Source: Protonemura montana (taxonomy: Eukaryota > Arthropoda > Insecta > Plecoptera > Nemouridae). Taken from it: a stretch of DNA of 64,000 nt. A model generated the notes under the pieces. The model was given only the letters and a program-made list of their open reading frames with translations. It had not been told where the DNA came from and made no database searches. Position 1 is the stretch's first letter. The number at the start of each line of letters is the position of its first letter. Shown one piece after another: positions 14,801 to 26,797 of the stretch. The stretch is from positions 3,876,570 to 3,940,569 of the forward strand of contig OX387602.1 in the NCBI GenBank assembly GCA_947568835.1, read 5' to 3'. The position numbers and the translations under genes are program-made.

Positions 14801-17800
14801 ACTTACAGCGCACGAAAATCAATGGCACAGAGCTGCTTTGAAAGTTGGGAATGCTGGGAATAAGCTATCCGACAGAAGCTAGCAAAACGTTCCGGACACG
14901 AACCTATTAATTTGCGAAATGGAGTAGTAATGTGATGATAGCTGTAGAAAATGCGGATTAGTGATTTGGAGAGGTAAGCATGCCGAAAATCTGTGCAGAA
15001 CAAGAACAAGATTTCCATCCGGGCGATTGCCATTTTCCTTTTCCATTTCTTGATATCGTCGTGAGTGCACCACTTCGCTTCCGATGATGAATTTCGGCAA
15101 TCAAAGATAAAGTAATCAAGCCTTTTTGCTTTTTAATAACAGAAAGCTGTGAGTAATCACAGTTCGTTATTCGGGCGCCCCGGTGGGGTGCAATTGCACG
15201 AAGATATTCCCGGTATTTATCACAAACTAATGGCGCGATTGATCATCAACGGGCGAGGAGTCTGCAGCCGACACTTGGCCGGCTCTCGGCGCGAACCTGG
15301 GAGTTTTGCCAAGCTCGGCTTCAGTCCATGTCGCACCTAGCTGCACGGGCGCAGCACTCGTGCGCAGCCCGTGCAGCCAGTATCACATAACCTTGCCATT
15401 TTGAGCTCCAAACCCTAGCCATTCCGTTGTCCTGACATCCTGAACCGTCCGTTCATCCTGTCGTCGCCACATCCTGGCATTTAACAGTCCCATCCATCCC
15501 GCAATATTTCGCAATCCTGAGCCTGTCATCTTTCTCCAATCGTTCGCTCCCGTGCCGAGCTGTCCTGGAGTCCTGCAGTCCTGCTAGTAACTCGGTAGTC
15601 ATCATCAGGACGATCCAATCCTTAGTGTGTGCTGTCGCTTCGCCCTCTCGCCGCTTGTTGAAGTGATCGGAATTCGATGAGAACGGTTTTCCGTCCGCGT
15701 TCTTCCAGTATTTTCATCGCAAACGAATTATGGGCCCGCATTTTTACATCATTTTTCAAATATCATATCTTTTTTTTTCGCGAGTAAAACGTATTGTCGT
15801 TTATCCTTTATCGAATCCAGTGTTCTCTCAAATGAAATACGAGTCGGTTTGCTCTATTGTTTTGTCGTAAATCCACCACCCGCTACGAAATTCCGACCTT
15901 TGTATCGAGAAAATTCGCTGGAAAATAGGTGCGCCCAAATGGGCCACCATTTGATCAATCGATGGGCAAATAACTTCGCATCGATGACAGGAGAATGCAG
16001 GTGGAATTCGTTTCAGAGGTGGACGTGAAATTGATAGAAGCAATGTAACAACGGTGTTGCTGGCCATGTATGAATGAATCACTTTGACAGTCAATTATGC
16101 GTGCGGCTCGCGGGACGTGCGTGAAGGCAGCGCCGTCTCACGTGTCACGCGCTCTATTGTTGTGCCAGGAACACGTTAAGACCGTCTGTAGTGGGAAAGC
16201 AACTCCTTACGCGGACGCGTGCAGTTCGAGAGACTCCTTCTTCGGGTCAGGTCGTTCGTATTCAACCGGCACAAGTGCGATAGTGTTCTGTCGGGTCGAA
16301 CTCGGGAACGCTGCTATGTGTTACCTGGCAAGTGAGTGGCTTGAACGAGTATACGCGAATTTTTCTTGAATCGAACACAATTCGGTATTGATGACGTGTA
16401 GCTCGGATATTATTTGGTGATTCACGTCGCACCCATTTGATTGCACGTGTCAATGTTCAGGTGATTTAATTTACGCCATGACTAACTAATGCACCGGGTG
16501 AGACTTCTGTGTTAATATTATAGAGAATTATATTTTTTTCGCTGCTTGATATACTGACAAGCAATACTTCTTCGGTGTATATCAACTTTCAGCTACTCTG
16601 AAACATAAAAGCAAATGCCCATTGTTTAAAAGCATTCGTCATGGCAAGAGAGGTGGAATGTTTGACGTCCTCCGAGGGGTGTGTCCTATCACGGGCAACG
16701 AGCGATCCTCACGAACCTCGGCGACATTCTTGAAAAGGATCCCTCCTATTTGCGCAATAATGTTTACATATCATATATCTCTTCCAAGATACCAGTGCGT
16801 TAATGTTTACAGTAGTCCAAAGTATTGGAAGTAGCTATCTTCCTCCAATATCAGTTTCCGCATATCAGAGTCCTCAAATGTCTGGAGCCATTTGATCGAT
16901 AGCTGCTTGGCAATCTACTCGTAAAAAACCGCTCAAAAGTTCGTTATAAAATCTTGCTGGTTCCCTCCAGCTGTTGCTGCAGCTTTGTGGTGCACCTCCT
17001 ATTGTGTTCCTGTTCGCCCCTTCCCCTCGCTCCGACTCGCAAGTCGTGTACCGTCCGGTAGCCGCAGCCGGCAGGCACATTCCCGCACTGCGTGCCGCCG
17101 ACTCGAGGCGTCGGAAATCACTGGCGAATCTGTGTTTCATCTTTTGCGCCCGGCGCGTCAATACGTGTTTTTGTGTTGCAAATCGGACGAAAGTGAGCAA
17201 AGCGACTTGCAAAGGAGAAGAAAGTGCCGTGTATTTTGTGGTGAATTGGAATTCCTTCAGGAATGCCTACTACGAGTGGTTGCTTATTGCGTTGAAAGGC
17301 ACGATCTTGTATGGGCCGTGTCGTGCATTTGTCTGCCGTTTGTGCCCGCATTGACAGTTTGATGTGTTTTGAAGCGAACTCTAGCGTCAATCCTTTTGCT
17401 CGATGCTAATCAAAACAATCGACTACCAAAGTCAATAACTGAGAGGCAAATTATCGACTTAACGTTCTTCTAGAAGTGTGACTATTAATAATAATATTAG
17501 GGACACGAGTTCTATTATCTTTCCATTGTGAGAATAGATTAACACACTTTCATGGGCATACCTTTACACTGACAAATTGACTCGGACCAAATTACGGTAT
17601 CGATGAATCCGCGCGATTGAAGCGAACGAACGAAGTCTTCACTGTTATGTTACCGACGCGCGAGAAGACAATGACGAGGAACAAGGGCCGCAAGTTCAGG
17701 CCGATAAAAACACTTCGGCGTCGTCTGCTCAAGAGAAACCGCTCTATTTCTAGGTAGCTATTCTTATGACACGCAAGCATGCTTGCGCTCATTGTTTGGC

Positions 17801-20800
17801 GCCGAACTTGACAAGAAATATGTCTTCTTATCGCGGCTATCATCCGCTCATCCGATATAGAAATGTGTATAATCGATAGTAAGTGGCTTAGTCCTCACGT
17901 ACTGAAACGAACGAAATTTCGCTTCATGATATAAATGCCCGCTAACTTTCCTCACATTTCACCCCCTTACTCTTAAGCTTGAGCTTGGCTCCCCTGCCGT
18001 TCAAGGACGACCAAAGCCATGTTGAACGTAGGAAGGTGCCAGCCGCAGACTGGCTTACACATAGTATTCTATGTTATGTCATGTGTTGTTTTACTAGAAC
18101 CCATTGTCTTACACCAATGCCGTGATTCGTTATTTGAAAATTTCTCATTGCTCCATTCTTTGCTTGTTTGTTTTCTGTGGCAGTGTAAGCCGAGTGAATA
18201 TCTATGTTGTATGTCTAAAATGTCAATCTGTTTTACGAGTGAGTGAGTGCAAGGGGAACGGTTTTTGTAGCTAGGTACTTTGTTCCAACTTCCATTTCTC
18301 TTTTTGCGTTCCGGATGCGTCACTATCACTTTCCACGAAAACAAGGTGATTGACAAACACAATCTTTCTGAACCGTTTCATATACGAATGTCGCGTTTGA
18401 AGGATCTTTGCCGTGGTGCGTGTTTTTATTTTTTTGTATCTCGCATCAGATAAATCGATGTGTTTTCTGCATTCTCATCGCGCATTCGCTCATCCAAATT
18501 TAATCGGCCCGATATGAAAACAAATAAGTTTCGCGCGTTGGCTATCGATCGCGACGGGTGCGCGTGCGTAGGGAGGCTGCCGGTTGGCGGGTAACCCGAC
18601 GACGGCGAGTGGTGGACGCCGCGCCCGGGAGGACAGCCGGCGTGGTGTTTTAGTGAAAGGGTAGGCGTGTTGGGCGCTGGCAGCTCTTGGCCTTTTAGCC
18701 GCCGCTACGCCGACGGGTGTCGTCCTCCGACACTCGCTCGACGGCGTCGTCGTGTTCACCAGGTTGCTTTTATCTTTCAAATTTAAGTTCAGTGGCCTTT
18801 CAGTGTGTCATGTCATCGAAATCGGCACCCCTGCGGAAAGCAGTAGCATTCCGAAGTTACGGGTCATTTTGTTGTGCCATGATATTCAAACGAAAATTCA
18901 ATAGTCACGTGTCAATATGTTCGTTAGTTTCGTTATCAAACGGAAAATTGTCAATATTTACTTTCGTGTTTTGAGTTAATTAGGGATGAAAAACTCCCGA
19001 TTCAGACTTAAGATCGTTTGATTACTTCATGAGACAGGAAAAGTGGCTAGCAGTGCACATTATTAAAAAGGTCCCTCTAAATGTTCTTTACTTTTGGCAA
19101 TCAATGTTACTGCAAATATGTGCTTGGCAAACCGGGAGACATACACACGCTGCTTGCTTGCTTACTTGCTATCCTGCCGCTTTCTGAACTCTTGGCAGAA
19201 AGCAGAATTGGTTTGGGTTTGGTTAGGTAGCTTCCAAAGATACCTAAAACCTGGATTATTAAAAGAATTGTATGTGTATAGTCCCAGCATTATCACTCAC
19301 TTATTAACCAAAATGTGTTTTTTGGTTTAGGGAGGCACGGACGGTGGTATTGAGCAAGGGCAACACTGGGCTGGGCTTCAACATTGTCGGCGGCGAAGAT
19401 GGGGAAGGAATATTTGTGTCGTTCATCTTGGCTGGCGGGCCGGCCGACGTAAGTGGGGAGCTGCGCCGTGGAGACCAGATTCTCAGCGTCAACGGGGAAA
19501 ACCTCCGCACGGCCACGCACGAGCAGGCAGCTGCCGCGCTCAAAGGTGCCGGCCACACCGTCACCATCGTCGCACAGTTCCGGCCGGAGGAGTACAATCG
19601 CTTCGAGGCAAAGATTCACGACCTCAAGCAGCAGGTGTCGCACCAGTTGCTGACCGGCACGCTCATGAGGACCTCACAGAAAAGATCGCTTTATGTTAGG
19701 TCTGTAAAGCTTAATTAATAATTAGTCAGCTGCAACTTTGTTCCAAATAAAGTTATAGAGTATGGAAGGGGCCAGCTTCAATTGATTTTTTTATAAAGCA
19801 GATGGATTGATAACCTGCTTCAGATATCAGGGTCACATTTTGTTATTTTCACAAGAAGCAGTGCACGAGCCTGTAAATATTGTATGCTTTTTACTTGGAG
19901 AAGAGTGAAATGCTTCACTGGGTAAGCAGGTATTGTAAAAGTAACTCACGTACTTGAATGGACATGTTCTACTGGTAGGATGATAACATCAAAGTGCTCT
20001 GATAAACTTGTTGTAAAAACTTGGAATAAATAACATGGCTTGATGTAGACCTTGGACAAAATTACCATACAAACTGCTCTGATTTGCAGCAGCGTAATGT
20101 AATGCAAGTAATATTGTGTCCTGCACAGAGCACTGTTCGACTACGACCCGAATAAGGACGACGGACTTCCGAGCCGCGGGCTGGCGTTCCGCTACGGCGA
20201 CATCTTGCACGTGACCAACGCAAGCGATGACGAGTGGTGGCAGGCACGCCGGGTGCTGGCTTCCGGCGACGAGGAGGGACTCGGCATTGTGCCGTCGCGT
20301 CGCCGCTGGGAACGAAAGCAGCGTGCACGCGATCGCACTGTCAAGTTCCAAGGTGAGGCCTCACAAGGTACGCACTGCACAAATACCTCACTTATATTAC
20401 TTTTGAAAGGGCTTTGACATTATCTACTCTCGATGGATTTCATGTATATTGATGGTATTTTGTGCTCATAGGACATTCAACCTCAGCAACAGCTCTTGAC
20501 AAGCAGTCGACTCTCGACCGAAAGAAGAAGAACTTCTCATTTAGCCGAAAGTTCCCATTTATGAAAAGCAAAGACGACAAATCAGAAGACGGCTCAGATC
20601 AAGAACGTGAGTTTTCCACTTAAAATCTTTTGCCCACTCCAAGGTATGCATTTTTTGTACAGGAACAGTTGCAGTGCCTATACATACTAAGAGTAATTAT
20701 TATAAAATGATTCCCTAAGACCCTAACAACGGACATCACTGATTAATTTGACTTGTTTCTTTGTATGATCATTTTGTATTCATTTTGTCAAACTTGTTTT

Positions 20801-22892
20801 GATTTTCGTCCACATTTTATTATTTGGCATGCACTTTGTTTAACCCTTGTTTTGTTACCTTTGTTTTGTTTTTGATTTCGAGTTTTATTCTCCTGTAGAA
20901 ACGCCCACTACCCCCACTCCAAGTGCAGATGGTGATCCAGTGACAATTCGTAAGTGTAGACTGCAGTGCAGATTCTACTTTTTCTTGTTCAGTTACTGGT
21001 TAAGTTTCATTTTTAAACCATGTTTTGATTCACAGTAAATTCTAGGGCATATAAGCTGTCTTCACAGCATCACAATTGTCATCTGTTCTAAATCTTCCAT
21101 GCTTCCTTGTGGATAACCGTACTTAAAATAACCAACTTGTGGTTTATTTTTGTTTCAGCCTTCATGCTATGCTACACACAAGATGATACGCACACTGAAG
21201 GTATGTCTCAGAGCTTTGCAATAATAGCTCGACTTTCTTTTGATTACTTATATAATAACAGTTTTTGCAAAACTTGAGTACATCGTGATTGTTGTTTGAA
21301 CAGTTACAGTGTTTATTAAAGTACGTTTAGGAAACGGAACAATAAAAGCTTTGTTGGATATAGGATTATTGATTATTATTTTCATGTTTCAGGTTCCGAG
21401 GAAATAGTATTAAGTTACGAAGCAGTCCAACAACTACAAATTCAGTACACCAGGCCAGTCATCATCCTCGGACCCCTCAAGGACCGAGTGAACGACGACC
21501 TAATCTCCGAGTTTCCAGACAAGTTTGGAAGCTGTGTGCCACGTAAGTTAGCGCCTAAACAACTTCACGGCACTTCAAAATACTGCTACGTGACTGAAGA
21601 GCAGTGTGCAAGCTGTTATTTTCAATTAGACCTAGGTATTTTCTCCATTTAAGTTCAACAGAAACAAAACAAGTAACTGTGAGACATGGAAAATAAAAAA
21701 TAAAAAAAATCACAATTATTCCTCGAGTATGCCACTCTCCAATGGTATCAGTGACTTTTTGCACTGGCATTTTTGAGTGTGAATCGTCAATTTCAGAAAA
21801 TAGGATATACTTAACGTATGGATCCAGATTACCCTACATTTTGATTCAAGTTAGAAACCATACTAAAAGCTGCATCTTTTTTTAAATGTGCGTCTTATTT
21901 TCACTAATCACAATCTCAAATTACAGATACGACTCGACCGAAACGAGAATACGAAGTTGACGGTCGTGACTACCACTTCGTAGCGTCCCGAGAACAGATG
22001 GAACGCGACATTCAAAATCACTTATTTATCGAGGCCGGCCAATACAACGACAACCTATATGGGACGTCGGTAGCTTCCGTGCGGGAAGTCGCGGAGAAGG
22101 GCAAACACTGCATCCTGGATGTCAGCGGCAATGCCATTAAGAGGCTGCAAGTGGCGCAGCTCTTCCCAATCGCAGTATTCATTAAGCCAAAGTCAACAGA
22201 AGCCATCATGTTAGTACATTTCTTTCAATTTTTCAAAGAAATCTATTTTAAACTGAATGTTGAATGATAAGTATAAAAAAAAAGCTAAGTTTAGTACATT
22301 TTTTACTTAGCACTCAAACCCCAATAATAACTGTTTTGTTTTCAAACTTGTGCTAAGTATAGCTGAAGTAGACACTAAATTCTAAAACCCAGGATGTTTC
22401 AAGTTTCAACCTAAATAACTCTAAAACTCTTTAAACTCACAGATTGGTTCAAAACCAAAACATTTTTCCCAGTTATACCTGTTTTCTCTGTGTTTTATCA
22501 ATATTTTCTTTGTTTCAGGGAAATGAACAAGCGAATGACTGAAGAACAGGCCAAAAAGACTTATGAACGAGCCATTAAAATGGAGGCAGAGTTTGGAGAA
22601 TACTTTACAGGTTTGAACGCAATCTCCTCTCACAACATTTATTTCATTTTTTTTTTTTTGGTGAAGAGGTGAACCTTATTCAGCAATTGGGCAATAAAAT
22701 TTCCATTTAAATCTTGGCATGCCTCTTCTTTCCCACGTAAACCCCAATGATGACTTCTAACCTTGGGTTGGTCATTTTTTCCCAGCGGTGGTCCAAGGCG
22801 ACACTCCGGAAGAGATCTACAGCAGGGTGAAAGAGGTGATCGAGGAGCAGTCCGGTCCGAGCATCTGGGTCCCCTCCAAAGACCAGCTGTGA
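5888..22892 (+). CDS. dlg1: Discs large (MAGUK scaffold), DlgA-type isoform
   Basis: This is a membrane-associated guanylate-kinase scaffold that organises septate junctions, apicobasal polarity and synapses by binding C-terminal peptides of membrane proteins. Exons: 5888-5962, 11563-11838, 12276-12512, 14041-14209, 14585-14681, 19331-19699, 20129-20352, 20472-20606, (20899-20949), 21159-21200, 21393-21542, 21927-22209, 22519-22610, 22786-22892. Phases join throughout, giving about 751 aa, or 768 with the bracketed cassette. Residues 1-25 are the basic DlgA-like start ending [14 protein letters not shown]1 (about 33-119, loop SGLGF at 44-48), PDZ2 (about 135-222, KGLGF at 145-149) and PDZ3 (about 286-371, TGLGF at 297-301) are followed by SH3 (about 405-475), a basic hook, and a guanylate-kinase-like domain (about 555-745). 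The end, IWVPSKDQL, is typical. The donor at 19700 is the weak gtctgt. L27 exons are absent, so other promoters may lie upstream. The identification is secure; alternative isoforms are not resolved. Confidence 0.96.
7016..7035. repeat. Poly-G tract, 20 nt
   Basis: An uninterrupted run of 20 G in dlg1 intron 1. A shorter 10-G run lies about 110 bp upstream at 6900-6909. Confidence 0.9.
8177..8271. repeat. Perfect 31-bp hairpin between 8-bp direct repeats
   Basis: Left arm 8193-8223 and right arm 8236-8266 are exact reverse complements around a 12-nt loop (8224-8235). The segment is bracketed by the 8-bp direct repeat TAAAATAC at 8169-8176 and 8272-8279. An 8-bp duplication would fit a small hAT-type MITE, but chance cannot be excluded in AT-rich DNA. 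A pre-miRNA is less likely because the stem has no mismatches. Confidence 0.6.
8490..8505. repeat. Poly-C tract, 16 nt, followed by a TC repeat
   Basis: A run of 16 C leads directly into a short CT dinucleotide repeat in dlg1 intron 1. Confidence 0.9.
11994..12008. repeat. Poly-C tract, 15 nt
   Basis: A run of 15 C in the intron between the PDZ1 and PDZ2 exons of dlg1. Confidence 0.9.
12513..14040 (+). other. dlg1 intron splitting the PDZ2 domain (1.5 kb)
   Basis: This intron falls inside PDZ2, between the end of its beta-sheet core (exon 12276-12512) and the [14 protein letters not shown] helix (exon 14041-14209). The same split is familiar from other dlg genes. I see no additional exon or repeat in it. 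Confidence 0.7.
14682..19330 (+). other. dlg1 intron before PDZ3 (4.6 kb)
   Basis: This large intron precedes the PDZ3 exon. It contains a GC dyad at 15341-15376, a stretch with many copies of TCCTG (15420-15610), and CpG-rich patches near 16970-17160 and 18530-18760. In other insects the PDZ2-PDZ3 linker is longer and variably spliced, so optional exons could be here, but no frame with suitable splice sites is convincing. Confidence 0.55.
15341..15376. repeat. GC-rich dyad (10-bp stem)
   Basis: CTGCACGGGC at 15341-15350 and its exact reverse complement at 15367-15376 enclose a 16-nt spacer. The transcript could form a stable hairpin. No function is assigned. Confidence 0.6.
20899..20949 (+). 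CDS. dlg1: 51-nt in-frame cassette exon in the dlg1 SH3-hook region
   Basis: The segment lies between a good acceptor (tcctgtag) and a consensus donor (gtaagt). It is 51 nt long and symmetric in phase (1 to 1), adding 17 residues rich in Thr and Pro ([17 protein letters not shown]) between exon 20472-20606 and exon 21159-21200. Skipping it gives the usual junction [16 protein letters not shown] hook regions are known to be alternatively spliced. I infer an optional insert, and RNA evidence is needed to confirm use. Confidence 0.7.
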
Positions 22893-24104
22893 CACTGTCC
22901 CCACCCCTGGACATTGCCTGATTCAACTCACGCAAACTAAGCCAGGGGATGGACTCTGTTTTGCCAACCAACCGTCAAATAACTCCAACGTTTTCAAACT
23001 CACAAACAATTTTACTACCTACCTAATCAAAAGCGAGCAATTTGATGAAAGATCTGTTAGTTAATTACTTAATACGCAAAGAAAGTATCTCATTTCTTCT
23101 CTTCCCATTGAAAGTGTGTGCTAGATGCATACAATTATTGAATGATTATTGGGTTGCAGTGTTGTTAGTTACAGCCTGAATAGGCTTGATTATTGTTTAC
23201 AAAATAAGAGATGTTAACTTTTAAATAATATTAAATTATGCTGAGTACCCAAAACATTGCCTAGTGTGGAAAACCATAAAGCCAGGGATGGCCAACTCCT
23301 GTAAGTGTTTTTTTTTTTGCATTGACCTCGTGTAAATATCAGCCCAATTTGTTAAATTATTAAACATTTATATTAAAATATATAAATAGTGTTCCAATAG
23401 GGTGCGGTATCTTATTGATGGTCAGTTGAGAGTACTTCATCAGTATCTTCTTCCTCGAGATGACCGATATGCTTACGAGGCAGCAGTGCAACTGGCATAT
23501 GTGATAAAAATCATCCAGAAGAAATCATGAAATCAACCAATTGTTCTTAAAAAAAATTGATTCCCATTTCCCATTTGATTGTGCAGTGGACCCTGCATCT
23601 GAGTTTCTTTGTAAATAGGATGCTCTTAAACCTGTAGTCAGCAAGAGAAATATAACCAACAAGGCCAGCCCAAAATGATTGCAGCTGTCTTTTCCTAAAT
23701 GATGCTGAGAAGTGAGAAATTGCAAGACTTCTCAACTTAATGTATCTATTTGAGAAATTAACTTTCAATATATGTACATAAACATTAAATTCTCTTGCGA
23801 TACATTGATTGTACAACTATTCATTTTATCCAACGTCTGAAATCTTCCTCCTGGATCCTGTGTCATAACAATGAAATTATATTATTAATTCAAGGGAAGT
23901 AAAACTTGGAAGTATCCTGTGACTGGGCATCTGGATAACCGACTCATTCTGGTGGACTCATTATTCCAATAAGTTACTAATTTCAAATCGGGATCTTGAT
24001 TATAAATACTTTTGGAGGTAAGATGTTGTTATCAAATCACTTTAGCATCAGTGGCGACTTGAGAGTTGGCCAGGTACCAGCGCAAGCGCAGTTCTGGAAT
24101 CAGA

Positions 24105-24124
24105 GGGGGGGGGGGGGGGGGGGG
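24105..24124. repeat. Poly-G tract, 20 nt
   Basis: An uninterrupted run of 20 G between dlg1 and the SLC35F-like gene. Confidence 0.9.
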
Positions 24125-24919
24125 TTAAACGGATTCATCATTTTGTGATTGTTAATTTTGGATAGTATATGCATGCAAATTTACTTCCAGCATCCCTGCA
24201 CCCACAAAGTATGTTGGGCAGTTGAATCTTCGTGATTTTCTTCGCTAGTAAAAGAGAAATAGTTGTTAATTCCAGTTTTTTTCCGGGAATGATCAATGTG
24301 TAAACGATCGTAAGGATCAGTGTTCATGAGCTTATTAGTTGGATTATGTGGACTTTAAAAGCTGAAACCCTTCACAGTTTTTAAGTTAGCTGGAACAGTG
24401 CGTTGGTAAAACATAAAAGCCTCCTTCCTCTGCTCTTTTGTACCAGTTAAAAGAACCTATACTGCTCTAGAAGGGGTAGATTCCATCGATCATATTTTCC
24501 ACCACCTACCTACTAGATACCCACCCACCCATCGGAAACTGTGCGGCTGCTAGAAATTTATTTTGTAAAACCGCCACTGGTCAGCAATCAGAATCCACTG
24601 GACAGCAGCCACTTGCAAGCAACAACAAATCAATTCAGTTCAGCCTACCTACACCGAGGGGCGATGCAGAACGATCGGTTTCAATTAGTCAACCTCCAAT
24701 TCCCATAAGACCCCACGTTCATTCCATGGGGATAGGCGTGGGACTATGCCGAAGAAGGGAGATGTCTTTGAAGTGAGGAGGCCACCGTTCACTAGCAGTA
24801 AAACGTGGACGAAGGTCAGCCCGGTAGGGGAGAGAGGCGATTTTAGACCTTACGCCGAACAGACTTGCCCGGATGGCGGATTGTGGATATTCACCAACAG
24901 AGAGTGAAAAACAATAAAC

Positions 24920-25078
24920 CTGTTTGCTTGCTTTTCCAGTGGTAACAAGAATCAATGTTTGGGTTTTCTTGATTAAATTCTGAACCCGGTTTGAGAATGT
25001 CCGAACAACAATCTCGAATCGGTCACATATTATATTTTCCGAGTCTACTGCGTCGGCGCCGGCATCGCGACGTCCCAT
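24920..25078 (-). CDS. Possible first coding exon of an unrecognised gene
   Basis: On the - strand an ATG at 25078 sits at a CpG-rich patch containing two imperfect direct copies of GCGTCGGCGCC. It opens a frame of 53 codons to a possible donor (gtttat after 24920). The encoded segment begins MGRRDAGADAVDSENI and continues with an amphipathic stretch (FSNRVQNLIKKTQTLILVTT) that could be helical. Beyond the donor the frame runs on to 24719 with unstructured composition. No following exon could be identified, and I do not recognise the family. It may be a chance frame. Confidence 0.25.
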
Positions 25079-26797
25079 TGGCGTCGGCGCCTAGCGACGT
25101 CCAAGGAATCAATGAAAGCGGGCAGCTAGACGTCATTTACAGTTCTGTTTTTGCAAAGTAGTGCACCAATTCTGCTTCTCTACCATGGGTTACAAACTTG
25201 ACATTTGACAATCGAGATTCTTCTCGGTTTTTCGTTGCCAATTTCGGCAACTTTAGTTAGGCGTGCATCGTTTTCGTTCCGAATTTCTGCTAGACCAAGT
25301 CAACATGCGGCCTGGGGTGTGAAATGGTGTCAAACAGCAAGGAGCACGCAAAACAATAGACAAATGGACAAGTAATCTACTTGAGCACAGGTAAGGCAAC
25401 CATGATACTACTAGAGTTTCTTGAGTGTGAATTTTTAAAGCTTTCGAAAAAAATGACACGAAAACAGTGTTTTCGCGCTTAGTTGATGTGGGTACTTAGT
25501 ATGAGAAATATCGACAGCGTTTGGGTGACAATAAGCACCTACCTAGGTGAAAATAAACACCAATGCCACGTGCTGCAATTAGGTCATGAAATGTGCAGTT
25601 GTCAGGACAAAGAAGCCGCCGGGCGAATCCATTCAATTTTTATTTATTTTTTGTCTCGCTGAACCCAAAGTAATGGAGTTATTTCACTAGAAGCCATAAG
25701 AAGAATTATCAAGAGTAAGAAACTTGTATCCGGATTATCTTCTGACAGGTAATCTTGATTATCACGCAAAATTAATGTTGTGTCCAAGCACACATATAAG
25801 TAGACATACGCTACCATGTATACACATTTAGTGGTCAAAGTGACTATGTAGCATCATACAGTATAAGAATGTTTTGAACCTAATCACGATATGCTACGCT
25901 ATGTCGTTGTAAAATAATTTAAATAATTTAAATCGTGTCATATAGGGACATCGATTTCAGAGCTTTAAATATTAGAATACCAATTTCAAAATTGTAGGCT
26001 ATAATAAGCGATACGATACGATGTATATATTGAACTTGTTTTTTTTTACAATTTCCCCGGCAATTTTCCTAGTAAGTATCGTCAATTAACATTTTTAAAA
26101 GGTAACATTATGCCCTATAGAAAATAACCTTCACCTCACCAATATTATGATGACATGCACGCATATCTCTGTCAGACCTAATGTACATTGTAATTTGTGC
26201 AAAGTACACGATGGAAAAATCTGACCTATAGTCCAACACTAATGAAAATATTAGGACCGTGTCGTGGCCAGGAGAATGTCAAACGCCAATCAATGTATTG
26301 ATTAGAACAAATTGTTATATATAGCGATGACGGTTGCATGTCTAAAAAAACTCATCAACTGCCCTATCTGTAGACCAACGCGTCACATCAGCCCTTTGTG
26401 CCTTCACAAGTTCACGATTATTACAATATGCCCATACATCAAAGAAACACCACTTTCGGTTTATTCTATTACAGCTCCCAGTGGAGTAATCAATTTGTCA
26501 GATAACGCTATCCTATTTGCATTATTGACAGCAAAAAGGATCTAAGAGATCGCATATTTTTATTTTTTCATTTTCACGAATCCTTTTCATTTCCTAGGGA
26601 TTCCGGCAGTAGGTACTTTAACATGAGAGTCAAAGTCCTTTTTTAGTCGCAAAAGGTTAGAGTTCAGCTGTGAGGAAAGTGTTATAAGTTCTACTATACC
26701 ATACGACCTGCTCTTGACCTGCAACTTCTTTGGCACTATCTTTGCCTGACCTAATGGCGAACCTTCTTCACTTTGCAGCTATGTATGAAAGGTGATA

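Larger units (their letters stand above)
22893..26797. other. dlg1 3' UTR and intergenic DNA
   Basis: The dlg1 stop TGA is at 22890-22892. An ATTAAA at 23359-23364 is a possible polyadenylation signal. Further right are a 20-G tract (24105-24124), TACCTAC-type motifs (24500-24520), a CpG-rich patch at 25030-25110 with a doubtful - strand exon (24920-25078), and AT-rich DNA with no gene to 26780. Confidence 0.6.

Noticed and set aside
16974..17362. Two overlapping + frames of about 125 codons in a dlg1 intron
   Set aside because: Overlapping open phases in CpG-rich DNA usually reflect composition. No flanking splice sites match dlg1 phase, though an untranslated alternative first exon remains possible.
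26792..26797. Earlier GTG as start of the SLC35F-like protein
   Set aside because: Animal initiation at GTG is rare, and the ATG six bases later begins the same frame after an in-frame stop at 26786.
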